Source: an uncultured Thermoanaerobaculia bacterium (GTDB lineage Bacteria > Acidobacteriota > Thermoanaerobaculia > Multivoradales > Multivoraceae). Taken from it: 64,000 bases of DNA. The stretch covers positions 1,027,136 through 1,091,135 of the forward strand of contig OX638294.1 of the NCBI GenBank assembly GCA_951812325.1, given 5' to 3'. This document shows positions 26,401 to 35,001 of this stretch, piece by piece; position 1 is the stretch's first letter; each line of letters starts with the position of its first letter. The notes beneath the pieces were generated by a model. That model saw nothing but the letters and a program-made list of their open reading frames with translations. It was not told the origin of the DNA and searched no databases. The position numbers and the translations under genes were made by a program.

Positions 26401-29400
26401 TCTCGCAAGCGCCCTCATGGGCCAGTACTTCCGGCCTGCCTCAGCCCAGCGCCGTCCGACCGCCTCTCCATTGATCGTCCGCCACGCGAAAGGGGCGTAG
26501 GGGCTGCTGAGCCGAGCTTCCGCCTCCTGGAATGCCCTCAACCTGCCCTCCGCCTCTCCGAGCGCCGCGATGCGCTCGACGCCTTCCGGTTCGAGAGCGT
26601 AGAAACTCGGCTCGCGAAACGAGTCGAGCAGAACGGACGCGAGCTCGCCCAGTGCTTCGAGGCGCCGCAGCGAGTGGTCGGGTAGATCTGCTCCGAGCGA
26701 CTCGCACAGCGAGGCACAGCAATTCTCCACCGTCCGCGCGGCCCGTCCCAGAGATCGACATCGCGAAACAACTCCATCCTGCCAGCTCGGGGTCCACTCT
26801 TCTGCTTCAATCGGCTGGAACGGGCTCTGCGAAATGTCTCCAACGGCTGTGGCCTGAATCGCCAAGTTCTCGACAACCCCGCGCAAAGCACGCAGATCGG
26901 CTTCGTCATGCTGGTCCGCAGAGGGCCATGACAGTGCAACGCCATGCGCAAGTTCCCCATCGCGGATCTTGACGCCCATCGCATGAAAGGCCGTCAGACC
27001 GTTGCGTCGCCTTTGATGCAGCTGATAGACAACGCGGTTCAGGACATCACGCCGGGACGAAAGCTCTTCGGTCTTGCGGCCCCAATCCTCGGGCTCGCCA
27101 TCGGCAGTGCTGGTGGCCCTTTCCAGCTGCTTCAGGACGTCGGTCTGGCGGGCCTTGTTGGAATGTAGTTCGAGGCAGAAACGGCCGAGACCCACATCGT
27201 CGAGCCGTCGGTAGACCACGTTCAACGCAGCCGTCTTTTCCGATAGAAAAAGCACGGTCTTTCCGCTGCCCACGAGATGGCCGATGAGGTTTGAGATCGT
27301 CTGGCTCTTTCCGGTTCCCGGCGGACCGATGATCACGAAGTCCTTGCCCCGGTCGGCAGCGGCTATCGCCGCCATCTGAGACGAGTCCGCCGGTAGCGCG
27401 GTCAGAAGATCGGAAGGCCGGTACTCGGTATCGAGTTGATGCGGCTGTACGAAGGCCACCGGCGATCCGTAAGAAGCACCCGGCCTTTCCATCAGATGGC
27501 GAACGACACGGCTGTTCCGCAAGGCCTCGGTACGGTCCACGAGGTCCTTCCACATGAGGTACTTCGCGAAGGAGAAGTTCCCGAGTTCCACGTCCTTGAC
27601 GACCTCGAAGCCGGGGACCTCCTTCACGGCCTCACGGACCCGGCGCCAGATGAGTTTGACATCAATGCCGCTCTCGCCCTTGAAGAGACTTCCATCCAGG
27701 CCGGGAATCTCGATTCGGAAGTCCCTGCGGAGCATCTCCAATAGCGTTGTATTGAAACGCGGTTCGTCGTCGTGCTGCGTCATCGTGATACCGCTGCGTA
27801 CGGACTTGCGGTGTAGTGTGACGGGAAGCAGGATCAACGGTGACCGGAAGCTACGGTCGGCGTCGGCTTCGCGCTTCCAGCTCAGAAACCCGATCGCCAG
27901 ATAGAGCGTGTTGGCGCCGCCTTCTTCCAGCGCCGTTCGTGCTTTTCGGAAGATCCGGACGGCCCGACGCTCCAGCTCTTCGCGTGAAAGGTGGACGAGC
28001 AGGCGGCCACGGCACAGTTCGTCTTGCGCATACTCCGGGGTGATAAGCCGCCCGGTCCGCTGGCTGTGAATCTCCTCGTCCTGTGGCTCCGCGGAGGACT
28101 GTGGTACGGACTGAATGCGGAGTTGAGCGCCGGCGGCCAGCCGGTCTTCGAGTTTGGCCGGGTTCGGGCAGACAATCCCCAGGCTGAGCTTTGACGGACG
28201 GTGATTCAAGAGCGGATTGCGAAGCGTCAGATCCAGCAGTCTTCGCTGCCAGCGGTCCAGTGGACTTTCGGGAGCGCCGTCGTCGCTACTGCCGTTGGTA
28301 TCGTCGAACTCGGGTAGCGGCGGCGCCGGTTCCAAGGGCAATTCGGCGGTCACGCCGCCGCTTCCAGCCTTCGCTGCTGCTTTCCCGGACTTCAGCGCAA
28401 GCGGAGTGAGCTGGTGAGCGCGTGCCCGCCCGACGTCGACGGCGGCAAGGAACGTGGCGTCACGGTCCGCTTCGACCGTGCGACGAGCAGCCTTCAGGGC
28501 TCCCGAGAAAGGAGGAGCCGGGTGCGTTGTCAGGCAGGTCGTTTCGATGAGCAGAAGCTCCTGGAGGTCGAACCGCTTTCGGACTGTCTCGGCGTCGTCG
28601 ATCGCGATCGCCGACAGACTCTCCGGCTGCAGCCAGACACCGGCCACGGCGTGACCCTCCGGGAGCGCGACGATCGGATTGAGCCCGGCCTGCTCGAAAG
28701 CTGCGGCGGAGAGCAGGGCAGTATCGAGACAGGTCGCAACCCTTGTGTCGAGGATGCGGCTGGGCAAGCGGACCTTCTGGCCGTTGCGCTCGAAACTCGA
28801 GGGGGGATGAGCATAGGTCAGGCCGAGGTTGGCGATCGCCGAGTAGATGGCACTGGCGACCTCCCAGACGCGTTGGCGGCGCCCCGACTTGTACCCATCG
28901 ATCTGATCCGGCTTGCCCGCTCTGCGCAGCATTTCGCTTGCGCGGTGGAGGATTTCGTCAACGGCCGGATCGTTGGGCGTGCAGAACGCAGCCAGGAGCT
29001 CCGGCATGAAATCAGTTCCGCCCCACTCGTTGTACGCGAGCAGGTCGACGGGTCTTCGGAATTCAGCGAGGGGGACTCCGTCCTTCTCTAGACGGAACGC
29101 AAGCGCGCCTCTCATCTTCTCGTTGCGTTCCAGCAGGAACGTACCATCCAAGTCAAGGTCGCGATCCCTGATGCGAATCCGGCCTCCAGGATCGATCCGA
29201 TCGAGCCGCCATTCTTTCTTGTGGAGGAACGCCGGATCGGACTCGAGTGTCAGCACCAGATCTTCAAAGGATGTGTTGGCGTCAGGATTCTCGACTTCAA
29301 GGCCGCGCAGCACAGGAAAGGCGCACTGGTGCGCCGCGAAGTTCAGCTTGGCAGCGACGTCTGCGTGAATGGTCAGCGCGTGTTCATGCACCGACTCCTG

Positions 29401-29448
29401 TTCCTGGGCTGACTCCTGGCGCTGTGCGTGCTCGGTTCTCTCGCCCAT
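23458..29448 (-). CDS. Giant DUF4011-type SF1 helicase with Vsr-like nuclease and transglutaminase-like domain
   Basis: About 1996 residues from the ATG at 29448 (an alternative start lies at 29505). In order: an N-terminal domain with a transglutaminase-like segment near residues 240-300 (TRVATCLDTALLSAAAFEQA, then LPEGHAVAGVWL); the DUF4011 start DRWQRRLLDLTLRNPLLNHR near residue 410; SF1 Walker A IGPPGTGKSQTISNLIGHLV near 705; Walker B FDVVIFDEASQITVWDAVG and GDPKQMPPSNFF near 1345; motif VI RRLNVALTRARYELIVFST near 1585; an MTES_1575/Vsr-like nuclease near 1640-1730 (DSPFEEAVARELQSRDWEVH, RIDLGVV, GIECDGATYHSS); a DUF3320-like end. This architecture is associated with nucleic-acid surveillance or antiphage islands; the biochemical role is not established. 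It lies alone between transposase remnants within 25-bp direct repeats. Confidence 0.88.
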   Translation of the reverse strand: MGERTEHAQRQESAQEQESVHEHALTIHADVAAKLNFAAHQCAFPVLRGLEVENPDANTSFEDLVLTLESDPAFLHKKEWRLDRIDPGGRIRIRDRDLDLDGTFLLERNEKMRGALAFRLEKDGVPLAEFRRPVDLLAYNEWGGTDFMPELLAAFCTPNDPAVDEILHRASEMLRRAGKPDQIDGYKSGRRQRVWEVASAIYSAIANLGLTYAHPPSSFERNGQKVRLPSRILDTRVATCLDTALLSAAAFEQAGLNPIVALPEGHAVAGVWLQPESLSAIAIDDAETVRKRFDLQELLLIETTCLTTHPAPPFSGALKAARRTVEADRDATFLAAVDVGRARAHQLTPLALKSGKAAAKAGSGGVTAELPLEPAPPLPEFDDTNGSSDDGAPESPLDRWQRRLLDLTLRNPLLNHRPSKLSLGIVCPNPAKLEDRLAAGAQLRIQSVPQSSAEPQDEEIHSQRTGRLITPEYAQDELCRGRLLVHLSREELERRAVRIFRKARTALEEGGANTLYLAIGFLSWKREADADRSFRSPLILLPVTLHRKSVRSGITMTQHDDEPRFNTTLLEMLRRDFRIEIPGLDGSLFKGESGIDVKLIWRRVREAVKEVPGFEVVKDVELGNFSFAKYLMWKDLVDRTEALRNSRVVRHLMERPGASYGSPVAFVQPHQLDTEYRPSDLLTALPADSSQMAAIAAADRGKDFVIIGPPGTGKSQTISNLIGHLVGSGKTVLFLSEKTAALNVVYRRLDDVGLGRFCLELHSNKARQTDVLKQLERATSTADGEPEDWGRKTEELSSRRDVLNRVVYQLHQRRRNGLTAFHAMGVKIRDGELAHGVALSWPSADQHDEADLRALRGVVENLAIQATAVGDISQSPFQPIEAEEWTPSWQDGVVSRCRSLGRAARTVENCCASLCESLGADLPDHSLRRLEALGELASVLLDSFREPSFYALEPEGVERIAALGEAEGRLRAFQEAEARLSSPYAPFAWRTINGEAVGRRWAEAGRKYWPMRALARRQIVKELRNKGARGTPDPPTDAPLLTVIRKEGEAIDRLDPQLSGLKGWSAHATPVAAAASLRVLGQRVRSAVAKLTDGTQQLVDLRAKVRRLLFAGNDLLAPDGSVGRAATDYLRALDGLKDSIDAFEEAAGATVREHFADVDHALEELRTTAERIEARHEELHAWCQWRKRRCEAVDADLQPLVEAVEEGRVLPAKIGDTFEASYCAWWSKALFEEDDVLRTFSRPEHEHTIGEFRRLDAEYLRLTSRYIVAKTCGSSTKSEQVTESPQLAVVQKELWKQKRHMPVRRLLKEAPNALTRLTPCFMMSPLSVAQYLPANQDLFDVVIFDEASQITVWDAVGSIARGKQVIVVGDPKQMPPSNFFNRSDDDPDGDIEMEGDLESILEQMLAAGIPSRTLSLHYRSRHESLIAFSNDRYYDNELVTFPSPQVDAPAVRLERPSGESAFYARGGARTNEGEARAIVKEIVRRTTNSDSGIPDRSIGVVTFNSAQQTLIENLLDDARRKHPEMEAAFAPERSEPVFVKNLETVQGDERDVILFSVTYGPDRTGHVTMNFGPLNRQGGERRLNVALTRARYELIVFSTLHPDKIDPSRTRARAVADLRDFLVYAEKGTLSAPSHGYRGDFDSPFEEAVARELQSRDWEVHPQVGASAYRIDLGVVHPDAPGRYLAGIECDGATYHSSAFARERDKIRQEVLEGLGWKILRIWSTDWWIDKAGSLATIDKALREVLEEGRLEQQSLEEESSPQEEGDQPAGESEDVDFTESKALKGPLSEYREFSGKAGPDPRDAQADQVVDGLCRIIETEGPVLVERAYRIYLHGCGLKKLGRQLKISLNRELRRALQQGRLVTEDEWGEGELVRHIVRPVAASPVVARRLGSRKFRDLPPSELQLVARLVRRDRQDELDRGSDEHLRAVITEFGLKRLVRNVRKTLLDVLERPYAYVEAALAEEVPKPPTNPARSEEAPRNAWVNRQVNETGDE

Positions 29449-29823
29449 GCCAGTGAGCCTACCCCGATGTGCCAATCGCGGGAGTACCGGCCGGTCCAGC
29501 ACCATCGCGACGCCGGCTTGCAGGAGAAGATCGACTACCCAATGGTCCGGGCTGGCCGCGCCCGAGTTGACCTTGCCGTCGGCAGTGCGCGTTGACGCCT
29601 GGCTGCCACACCCGGCCGCTCGCGCCGCATTCGTGCGACCATACGTTCCGCGCTTGACCGTCGCTCGTCGGTTGAATGCTGTCCAGGGTGCTCCCGCCCC
29701 GTTCCTCGCAGAGAGGGCGCAGGATGCGAGCTATCGTCGAACTTCGTGTATGGGGGCTGAGGTAGGCGGCGTGCCCTGCTGAAATCGGTTTTCCAGAATC
29801 GAGAACAGCGAAGGAGGCAGGCC
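29449..29823. other. Spacer upstream of the helicase-nuclease; no gene seen
   Basis: About 375 nt. It should contain the promoter of the minus-strand giant gene. Short frames here have no protein character. The last part (gaaggaggcaggcc) looks like the ribosome-binding region of the following transposase remnant. Confidence 0.5.
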
Positions 29824-29931
29824 ATGACGGACAGTACCGTGATCGCTCTGGAGAAGTGAGGATCGTTCAAGGACGAGTTGACGGAGTTTCTGCGGGCCGG
29901 CGCCAGGGAGTTGGTGGCGGGTGCTTCTCGG
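29824..29931 (+). pseudogene. N-terminal remnant of an IS256/Mutator-family transposase
   Basis: After a good ribosome-binding site (GGAGG) the ATG at 29824 reads MTDSTVIALEK, stop, GSFKDELTEFLRAGARELVAG. This matches the start of IS256-family transposases (short lead, then D-x-L-T-E-x-LR-x-GAR-x-L). The TGA at codon 12 and the abrupt loss of similarity after about 35 codons show it is dead. It ends beside the right 25-bp direct repeat. Confidence 0.55.
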
Positions 29932-29949
29932 TCATGGTCGGCTCCCGGG
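29925..29949. repeat. 25-bp direct repeat, right copy
   Basis: Identical to 21267-21291. At the left end it forms the 5' end of the oxidoreductase gene; here it lies 42 nt beyond the stop of the PH-domain gene and has no gene of its own. This is the pattern expected if the left copy is the original site and the right copy was made by an insertion or recombination. Confidence 0.9.
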
Positions 29950-29991
29950 GGTTCCTGGCTTCTGCACCGGCGTCACGCCGGTCGCGGCACC

Positions 29992-30591
29992 CTATCCTCC
30001 GGGGTTGCCGGCCAGCCGACCTTCGATCCGCAACAGCGCGTCCCGGATCTCCGTCAGCAGCTTGCCGGACTCCACCGCCGCTTCACCCGCAGCCGCGGCC
30101 GCAGGTGACGGAGCGGACGATGCTCCCCCCGATGCTCCGACGCGCTCGCGCTGCGCCAGGACAGCTGCCCGGAACTCCTCGGTTCCCTCGATGCCGACCA
30201 GCTTGATCAGGCTGCCCGGCCCGGACTGCCCGGCGGTCTCGACCGAGAGTCCGCGCAGCCCCAAGGACCTCATGATCGGCCCGTGGGACATCGCCAAGTC
30301 CGTGATCTTGTCCAGGGGAACCGTCTTCTCCTGCCGCACCAGCACGCCACGCGCAACGTGGAGGTTCTTCTCCGTCAGCACACAGCGCAGGCGTTCCATG
30401 TACCGCCCCGTGAGCGCGTAGCCGATGGGGAACCAGAAGATGAGGAGCGGGATGCCGACGATGGAAGCCGTCAGGATCAACGCTCCCGTCAGCAGCCAGT
30501 ACTTGCGCACCTGCGGGTTGAAAGCGGCCTGGCGAAGGACTGCCTCATCGCCCGTGTGGAGTTCCGGATCGGCTATGGCTACATCGGTCAT
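29992..30591 (-). CDS. PH-domain (bPH2/YdbT-like) membrane protein
   Basis: The 199 residues start MTDVAIADPELHTGDEAVLR at 30591, chosen for AAGGAG upstream. Two closely spaced membrane helices (YWLLTGALILTASIVGIPLL and IFWFPIGYALTG) are followed by a bacterial PH domain (LRCVLTEKNLHVARGVLVRQ, EKTVPLDKITDLAMSHGPIM, LGLRGLSVETAG). The last about 50 residues are Ala/Ser-rich with a short amphipathic helix (KLLTEIRDALLRIEGRLAG). Such proteins are thought to act at the membrane; the specific role is unknown. The 3' end abuts the right boundary repeat. Confidence 0.8.
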   Translation of the reverse strand: MTDVAIADPELHTGDEAVLRQAAFNPQVRKYWLLTGALILTASIVGIPLLIFWFPIGYALTGRYMERLRCVLTEKNLHVARGVLVRQEKTVPLDKITDLAMSHGPIMRSLGLRGLSVETAGQSGPGSLIKLVGIEGTEEFRAAVLAQRERVGASGGASSAPSPAAAAAGEAAVESGKLLTEIRDALLRIEGRLAGNPGG

Positions 30592-31028
30592 TGCGGCTCC
30601 TTGGTCAAGGCGATTCACAGGATGGGGACGAAGACGACCTGGAGAATGTAGCCCATGAAGAACGCATCGCCGCTCGTCCTGGCGATCACCGCGCTGGCAG
30701 CGGGTACTGCGCCGTCGAGCTGTCAGAGCGTTTCCCCTAAAATCCTGCGGCGAGCTCTCCGGCACAGACGCGGCGGAGTGGCGCCCTGGACTCCGGGGAG
30801 ATGTCGAGGCGGCTCTACCTCGACAGGGGCATCTGCGAGCGCAGCGGCCTGCCTACCCTGGCCAACCGTGAAGCCCGCTGCGCCTACGCCCCGAGGCGAG
30901 ATGGTCGAGGAACCTCTCGGCGTCGCCGAAGCCGCGCGAAGACCCGACGAATCCTGCGATCTTCGGGGACGATAGGATGCCCGCCTGTCTTCACCACAGG
31001 CCTTCGCGTTCCAGGGAGGAAGTCCGGC
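30592..31028 (+). other. Upstream region of the DUF6807 fusion gene, with a possible truncated lipoprotein start
   Basis: At 30655 an ATG preceded by GGAG opens MKNASPLVLAITALAAGTAP then SSCQS, a good lipoprotein leader, but the frame then becomes Arg/Pro/Ala-rich junk to 30975. It may be the severed 5' end of a lost gene. A TAGGAT-like -10 candidate lies near 30975, about 50 nt before the ATG at 31029, and GGAGGAAG is the ribosome-binding site of that gene. Confidence 0.35.
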
Positions 31029-34000
31029 ATGAAAGTACCGGCCACGTTGGCATTCGCAGCAGTCGTTCTTGCGGCGCTCAGCATCGGTTGCACGCAGGGC
31101 ACTGGCGCCGAAGGAGCGCAAGCCCAGGACTCCGAAAAGACGGTCCCGCTCCGCGCGGTACAGGACGAGGAGACCGGCTCGATCGCGATCTACCGCGAGG
31201 GCGAAGACGAACCGATCGTCACCCAGAACGCCGGCGCCGAGCACCGTCCGTTCCTGCACCCGATCGCGGCCCCGGACGGCAAGGGGCTGGCGACGCAGTA
31301 CAGCCCGGGCCACCACCCCCACCAGACCGGGCTCTACTGGGGCTTCACCCGGGTCAACGGCGAGCCGATGGACGAGGACACGCTCAGGCAGTGGTTCTAT
31401 CGCCGCGACAAGCCGGAGGACATCGCCAAGGCGGTCGGCCGGGACTACTTCCACAACCCGGGCGGCGACTACTGGCGCCGCGATTCGGCCACCGTGGTCA
31501 CCGAGTCCGGGTCCGAGGTGCAGTGGCAGACGGTCTACGGGATGCTCGACGCCGACGGCAACGCCTTCATGACGGAGACCCAGAACTGGACGATGCGGGC
31601 CGAGGAAGACCGCTTCATCCTTGATCTCGAATGGGCCGGCGAGGCGCACACCGACGTCTCGATCAACGAGATGTCCTACGGCGGCATGTTCCTGCGCATG
31701 CCCTGGCACAAGGACATTCCCGGCGAGGCGGTCAACGCGGCCCGCCAGCGCAACAGGCAGGCCGAAGGTCAGCGCGCGATGTGGGTCGACGTCGGCATGC
31801 AGGTCGAGGGCCGCGACGATTTCCTCCACGTCGCCATCTTCGACCACCCGATGAACGCCGGCTACCCCCAGACCTGGCGCGTCGACGGCCAGCTCGGCGT
31901 CGGCCCCACGCGGGCGCGGATGGGCGACTGGCACATCCCCGAGGGCGTAACCGAGGTCATCCGCCACCGGCTCATCGTCTACACCGGCGAACTCAACGAT
32001 CTCGAACTGACCGAGGACTGGCACGAGTACACGGGAGCGGCCGAAGACGCCTACTCCACCGCGTCGCTCTGGGGCATCGCCCAGCAGGAGGCGAAGCAGG
32101 AGAAGTTCCTGACCCCGGAAGAGGCGGTCGCGGCGATGACGGTGCGCGACGGATTCCAGGTCAACGCCTGGGCCTCGGAGCCGATGATCACCCAGCCGAT
32201 GGCCTTCGCCTGGGACGACCGCGGCCGCATGTGGATTGCCGAGAACCGCGACTACGAGACCCGCGGCCGCGGCTTCTCCGGCTCGGGCGACAGCCGCATC
32301 CTGATCCTGGAGGACACGGATCGAGACGGGACAGCCGACAGCAAGAAGGTCTTCGCGGAGGGCATCCCCTTCCCGGCGGCCTTGGCGGTCGGCTTCGACG
32401 GCGTCTTCCTCGGCGCCCCGCCCCACCTGCTCTACCTGCCCGACCGCGACGGCGACGACGCGGCGGACATGGACGACGCCGAGATCCTGCTGACCGGCTG
32501 GGGCATCCGGGACCGTCACGAGACGATCAACAGCTTCCACTGGGGGCCCGACGGCTGGCTCTACGGCCTGGAAGGGTTCGCGACGCCCTCCAGGATCCGC
32601 AAGCCGGGCCCTGAGGAGACGATCTACGGCCACAACGATCCCTTCCCGGACGACATCTTCGAAGCGGACGGGGTCGACATCAACGGCGGCGTCTGGCGCT
32701 ACCACCCGACCAAGGACCGGTTCGAGGTCGTCGCCCACGGCTTCAGCAACCCCTGGGGCATCGACTACGACGCGAAGGGCCAGATCTTCATCACCGCCTG
32801 CGTGATCCCCCACCTGTTCCACGTCGTCCCCGGCGGCATCTACCACCGGCAGGGCGGCTCGCACTTCAATCCGTACGTCTACGGCGACATCCGCACGATC
32901 GTCGACCACCGGCACCGCTCGGCGCACGGCGGCGCTCGCGTCTACCTGTCGGACGCCTTCCCCGAGGAGCACTACGGCCGGCTGTTCATGGCGAACATCC
33001 ACGAGCACGCGGTCCTCTCCGACGAGCTCAAGCCCAGGGGTTCGGGCTTCGTCGCCAGCCACGGCGAGGACTTCCTGCTCGCCAACAACAAGCAGTGGGT
33101 CGGCTTCAGCATGGAGATCGGACCAGGCGGCGACGTCTACGTCCTCGACTGGCACGACGCGGACATCTGCGGCAACGACGTCCAGCACAAGGAGACCGGG
33201 CGCATCTTCCGCATCACTCCCGAGCAGTCCCGCGCGGACAACTGGGAGGGGCGCTACGACAACATCAAGGCGATGTCGAATGAGAAGCTGGTCGAACTCC
33301 AACTCTCGAAGAGTTCCTGGCACGCGCGCCGGGCGCGGGTCGTCCTCCAGGGCCGCGCGGCCAAGGGCGAAGTCGACGCCTCGGTTCACGACGCGCTGCA
33401 TGAGATGTTCGCGTCCAACCCGGACGGCGACCTCCGTCTGCGGGCGATGTGGGCGCTCCACGTGACCGGCGGCTTCACTGCAGACCAGTTGACCGAAGCG
33501 CTCGACGACCAGGATCAGCACGTCCGCGCCTGGGCGATCCAGCTCCTGACCGAGGATCGCGACGCGCCGGCTGCCGCAACGGAGAAGTTCATCGAACTGG
33601 CCGAGCGCGACGCCTCCCCCATCGTGCGCCTGTACCTGGCGGCTGCTCTCCAGCGCGTCGAGCACGACGTGCGGTGGCCGATCGCCGAGCACCTTGCGAC
33701 GAAGGGCGAGGACGCGGACGACCACAACATCCCCAAGATGATCTGGTTCGGCCTCGAGCCCCTGGTTCAGGAAGACCCGCAGCGCGCGCTCCGGCTCGCC
33801 CGGACCTCCGAGATCCCGATGCTCTCCGAGAACATCGCGCGCCGCGCCGTCGCCGCGAACCAGCTCGACTTCCTCGTCACCTCCATCGACGACCGGTCCG
33901 ACGCCCGACCGGCGCTTCTGCGCGGCATGCGGGACGGGCTGGAAGGCCAGTTCGAGCTCGACCGGCCGGAGGACTGGGCTTCCCTCTACCGCAAGCTGAA

Positions 34001-34967
34001 GAGGGACAAGTCGCTCGCCGACCTTGCCGAGGAAGTCGACGAGCAGTTCGGCGGCGTCGAGGTCGCCCGTCGATTCCTCGCTACGCTCGACGACGAGAGC
34101 GCGCCGGCCGAAGACCGGCGGGGAGCCATCCGCGGCCTCGCCGACCAGCAGCACTCGGAGCTGTTCGAGCGGCTCCCCGCCCTGCTGGAAGTGCCGGAGC
34201 TGCGCCTCGCCGCGATTCGGGCCTACGCCGCATTCGACGGCGGCTGGGAATCCGCGTTCCTGCTGCTGGGCCACTACGGCGCCTTCAACTCGGACGAGAA
34301 GCTCGCCGCGGTGCAGGCGCTGTCGTCCCGGCCCATCTACGGCCGGGTGCTGATGGGCGCGATCAAGAGCGAGGACATCCCCCGGCGCGATGTGCCGGCC
34401 TACGTCGCCCGCCAGCTCCACCGCGTCGTCGGCAGCGGCTTCCTAGAGGTCTGGGGACCGATCACCCGGGTCTCCAGCGAGAAGACCGCCGCCATTGCGA
34501 AGTACACGACGATGCTGAACGACGAGGCAATCGCGGCGGCCGACCCGGCTCACGGCGAGCGGACGTTCAGCGAGCTTTGCGGCGTCTGCCACCAGATGTT
34601 CGGCGAGGGCGGCATGATCGGTCCCGACCTCACCGGCTCCAACCGCACCGAGCTCGACTACCTGCTGACGAACATCATCGACCCGAGCGGCGACATGCAG
34701 GACGCCTACCAGACCCTGATGGTGACCACCCGCGACGGCCGCACCTACTCAGGCACCGTGGCGACGAAGGACGCCCGAGCCATGACGCTGCGGGTCGTCG
34801 GCCAGGACGAGATCGTCATCCCCCATTCGGACATCCAGTCGCACGACTACTTCCCGCTGTCGATGATGCCGGAGGGACTGCTCGACGGATACGACGACGA
34901 CGAAGTGACGAACCTCGTCGCGTACCTGATGACCGCCCAGGAAGAGACGAACCCTCAGGGCCCCTGA
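31029..34967 (+). CDS. DUF6807 + PVC-type dehydrogenase + HEAT repeats + cytochrome c fusion
   Basis: A 1312-residue secreted lipoprotein (leader MKVPATLAFAAVVLAALSIG then C). Residues about 35-345 form a DUF6807 (PmoA-like) beta domain (EHRPFLHPIAAPDGKGLATQ, HHPHQTGLYWGFTRVNGEPM). Residues about 360-740 form a beta-propeller of the PVC-type membrane-bound dehydrogenase family (FAWDDRGRMWIAENRDYETR, NSFHWGPDGWLYGLEGF, NPWGIDYDAKGQIFITACV). Then HEAT-like repeats (about 750-1150) and a C-terminal haem domain with CGVCHQMFGEGGMIGPDLTG (CxxCH near 1184). These parts are often separate genes. First gene of an operon with Gfo/Idh/MocA and MFS genes, so it probably oxidises a sugar-like substrate in the periplasm. 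Confidence 0.9.
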   Translation: MKVPATLAFAAVVLAALSIGCTQGTGAEGAQAQDSEKTVPLRAVQDEETGSIAIYREGEDEPIVTQNAGAEHRPFLHPIAAPDGKGLATQYSPGHHPHQTGLYWGFTRVNGEPMDEDTLRQWFYRRDKPEDIAKAVGRDYFHNPGGDYWRRDSATVVTESGSEVQWQTVYGMLDADGNAFMTETQNWTMRAEEDRFILDLEWAGEAHTDVSINEMSYGGMFLRMPWHKDIPGEAVNAARQRNRQAEGQRAMWVDVGMQVEGRDDFLHVAIFDHPMNAGYPQTWRVDGQLGVGPTRARMGDWHIPEGVTEVIRHRLIVYTGELNDLELTEDWHEYTGAAEDAYSTASLWGIAQQEAKQEKFLTPEEAVAAMTVRDGFQVNAWASEPMITQPMAFAWDDRGRMWIAENRDYETRGRGFSGSGDSRILILEDTDRDGTADSKKVFAEGIPFPAALAVGFDGVFLGAPPHLLYLPDRDGDDAADMDDAEILLTGWGIRDRHETINSFHWGPDGWLYGLEGFATPSRIRKPGPEETIYGHNDPFPDDIFEADGVDINGGVWRYHPTKDRFEVVAHGFSNPWGIDYDAKGQIFITACVIPHLFHVVPGGIYHRQGGSHFNPYVYGDIRTIVDHRHRSAHGGARVYLSDAFPEEHYGRLFMANIHEHAVLSDELKPRGSGFVASHGEDFLLANNKQWVGFSMEIGPGGDVYVLDWHDADICGNDVQHKETGRIFRITPEQSRADNWEGRYDNIKAMSNEKLVELQLSKSSWHARRARVVLQGRAAKGEVDASVHDALHEMFASNPDGDLRLRAMWALHVTGGFTADQLTEALDDQDQHVRAWAIQLLTEDRDAPAAATEKFIELAERDASPIVRLYLAAALQRVEHDVRWPIAEHLATKGEDADDHNIPKMIWFGLEPLVQEDPQRALRLARTSEIPMLSENIARRAVAANQLDFLVTSIDDRSDARPALLRGMRDGLEGQFELDRPEDWASLYRKLKRDKSLADLAEEVDEQFGGVEVARRFLATLDDESAPAEDRRGAIRGLADQQHSELFERLPALLEVPELRLAAIRAYAAFDGGWESAFLLLGHYGAFNSDEKLAAVQALSSRPIYGRVLMGAIKSEDIPRRDVPAYVARQLHRVVGSGFLEVWGPITRVSSEKTAAIAKYTTMLNDEAIAAADPAHGERTFSELCGVCHQMFGEGGMIGPDLTGSNRTELDYLLTNIIDPSGDMQDAYQTLMVTTRDGRTYSGTVATKDARAMTLRVVGQDEIVIPHSDIQSHDYFPLSMMPEGLLDGYDDDEVTNLVAYLMTAQEETNPQGP

Positions 34968-35001
34968 GGCCGCCCTGAGCCAGGTTCCCGAGGACACCGA
35001 A

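Noticed and set aside
30723..34421. A long minus-strand frame of about 1230 codons
   Set aside because: Lies opposite the DUF6807-dehydrogenase gene, which has recognisable domains. The antisense frame has the repetitive Val/Asp/Arg/Leu pattern typical of GC-rich shadows.
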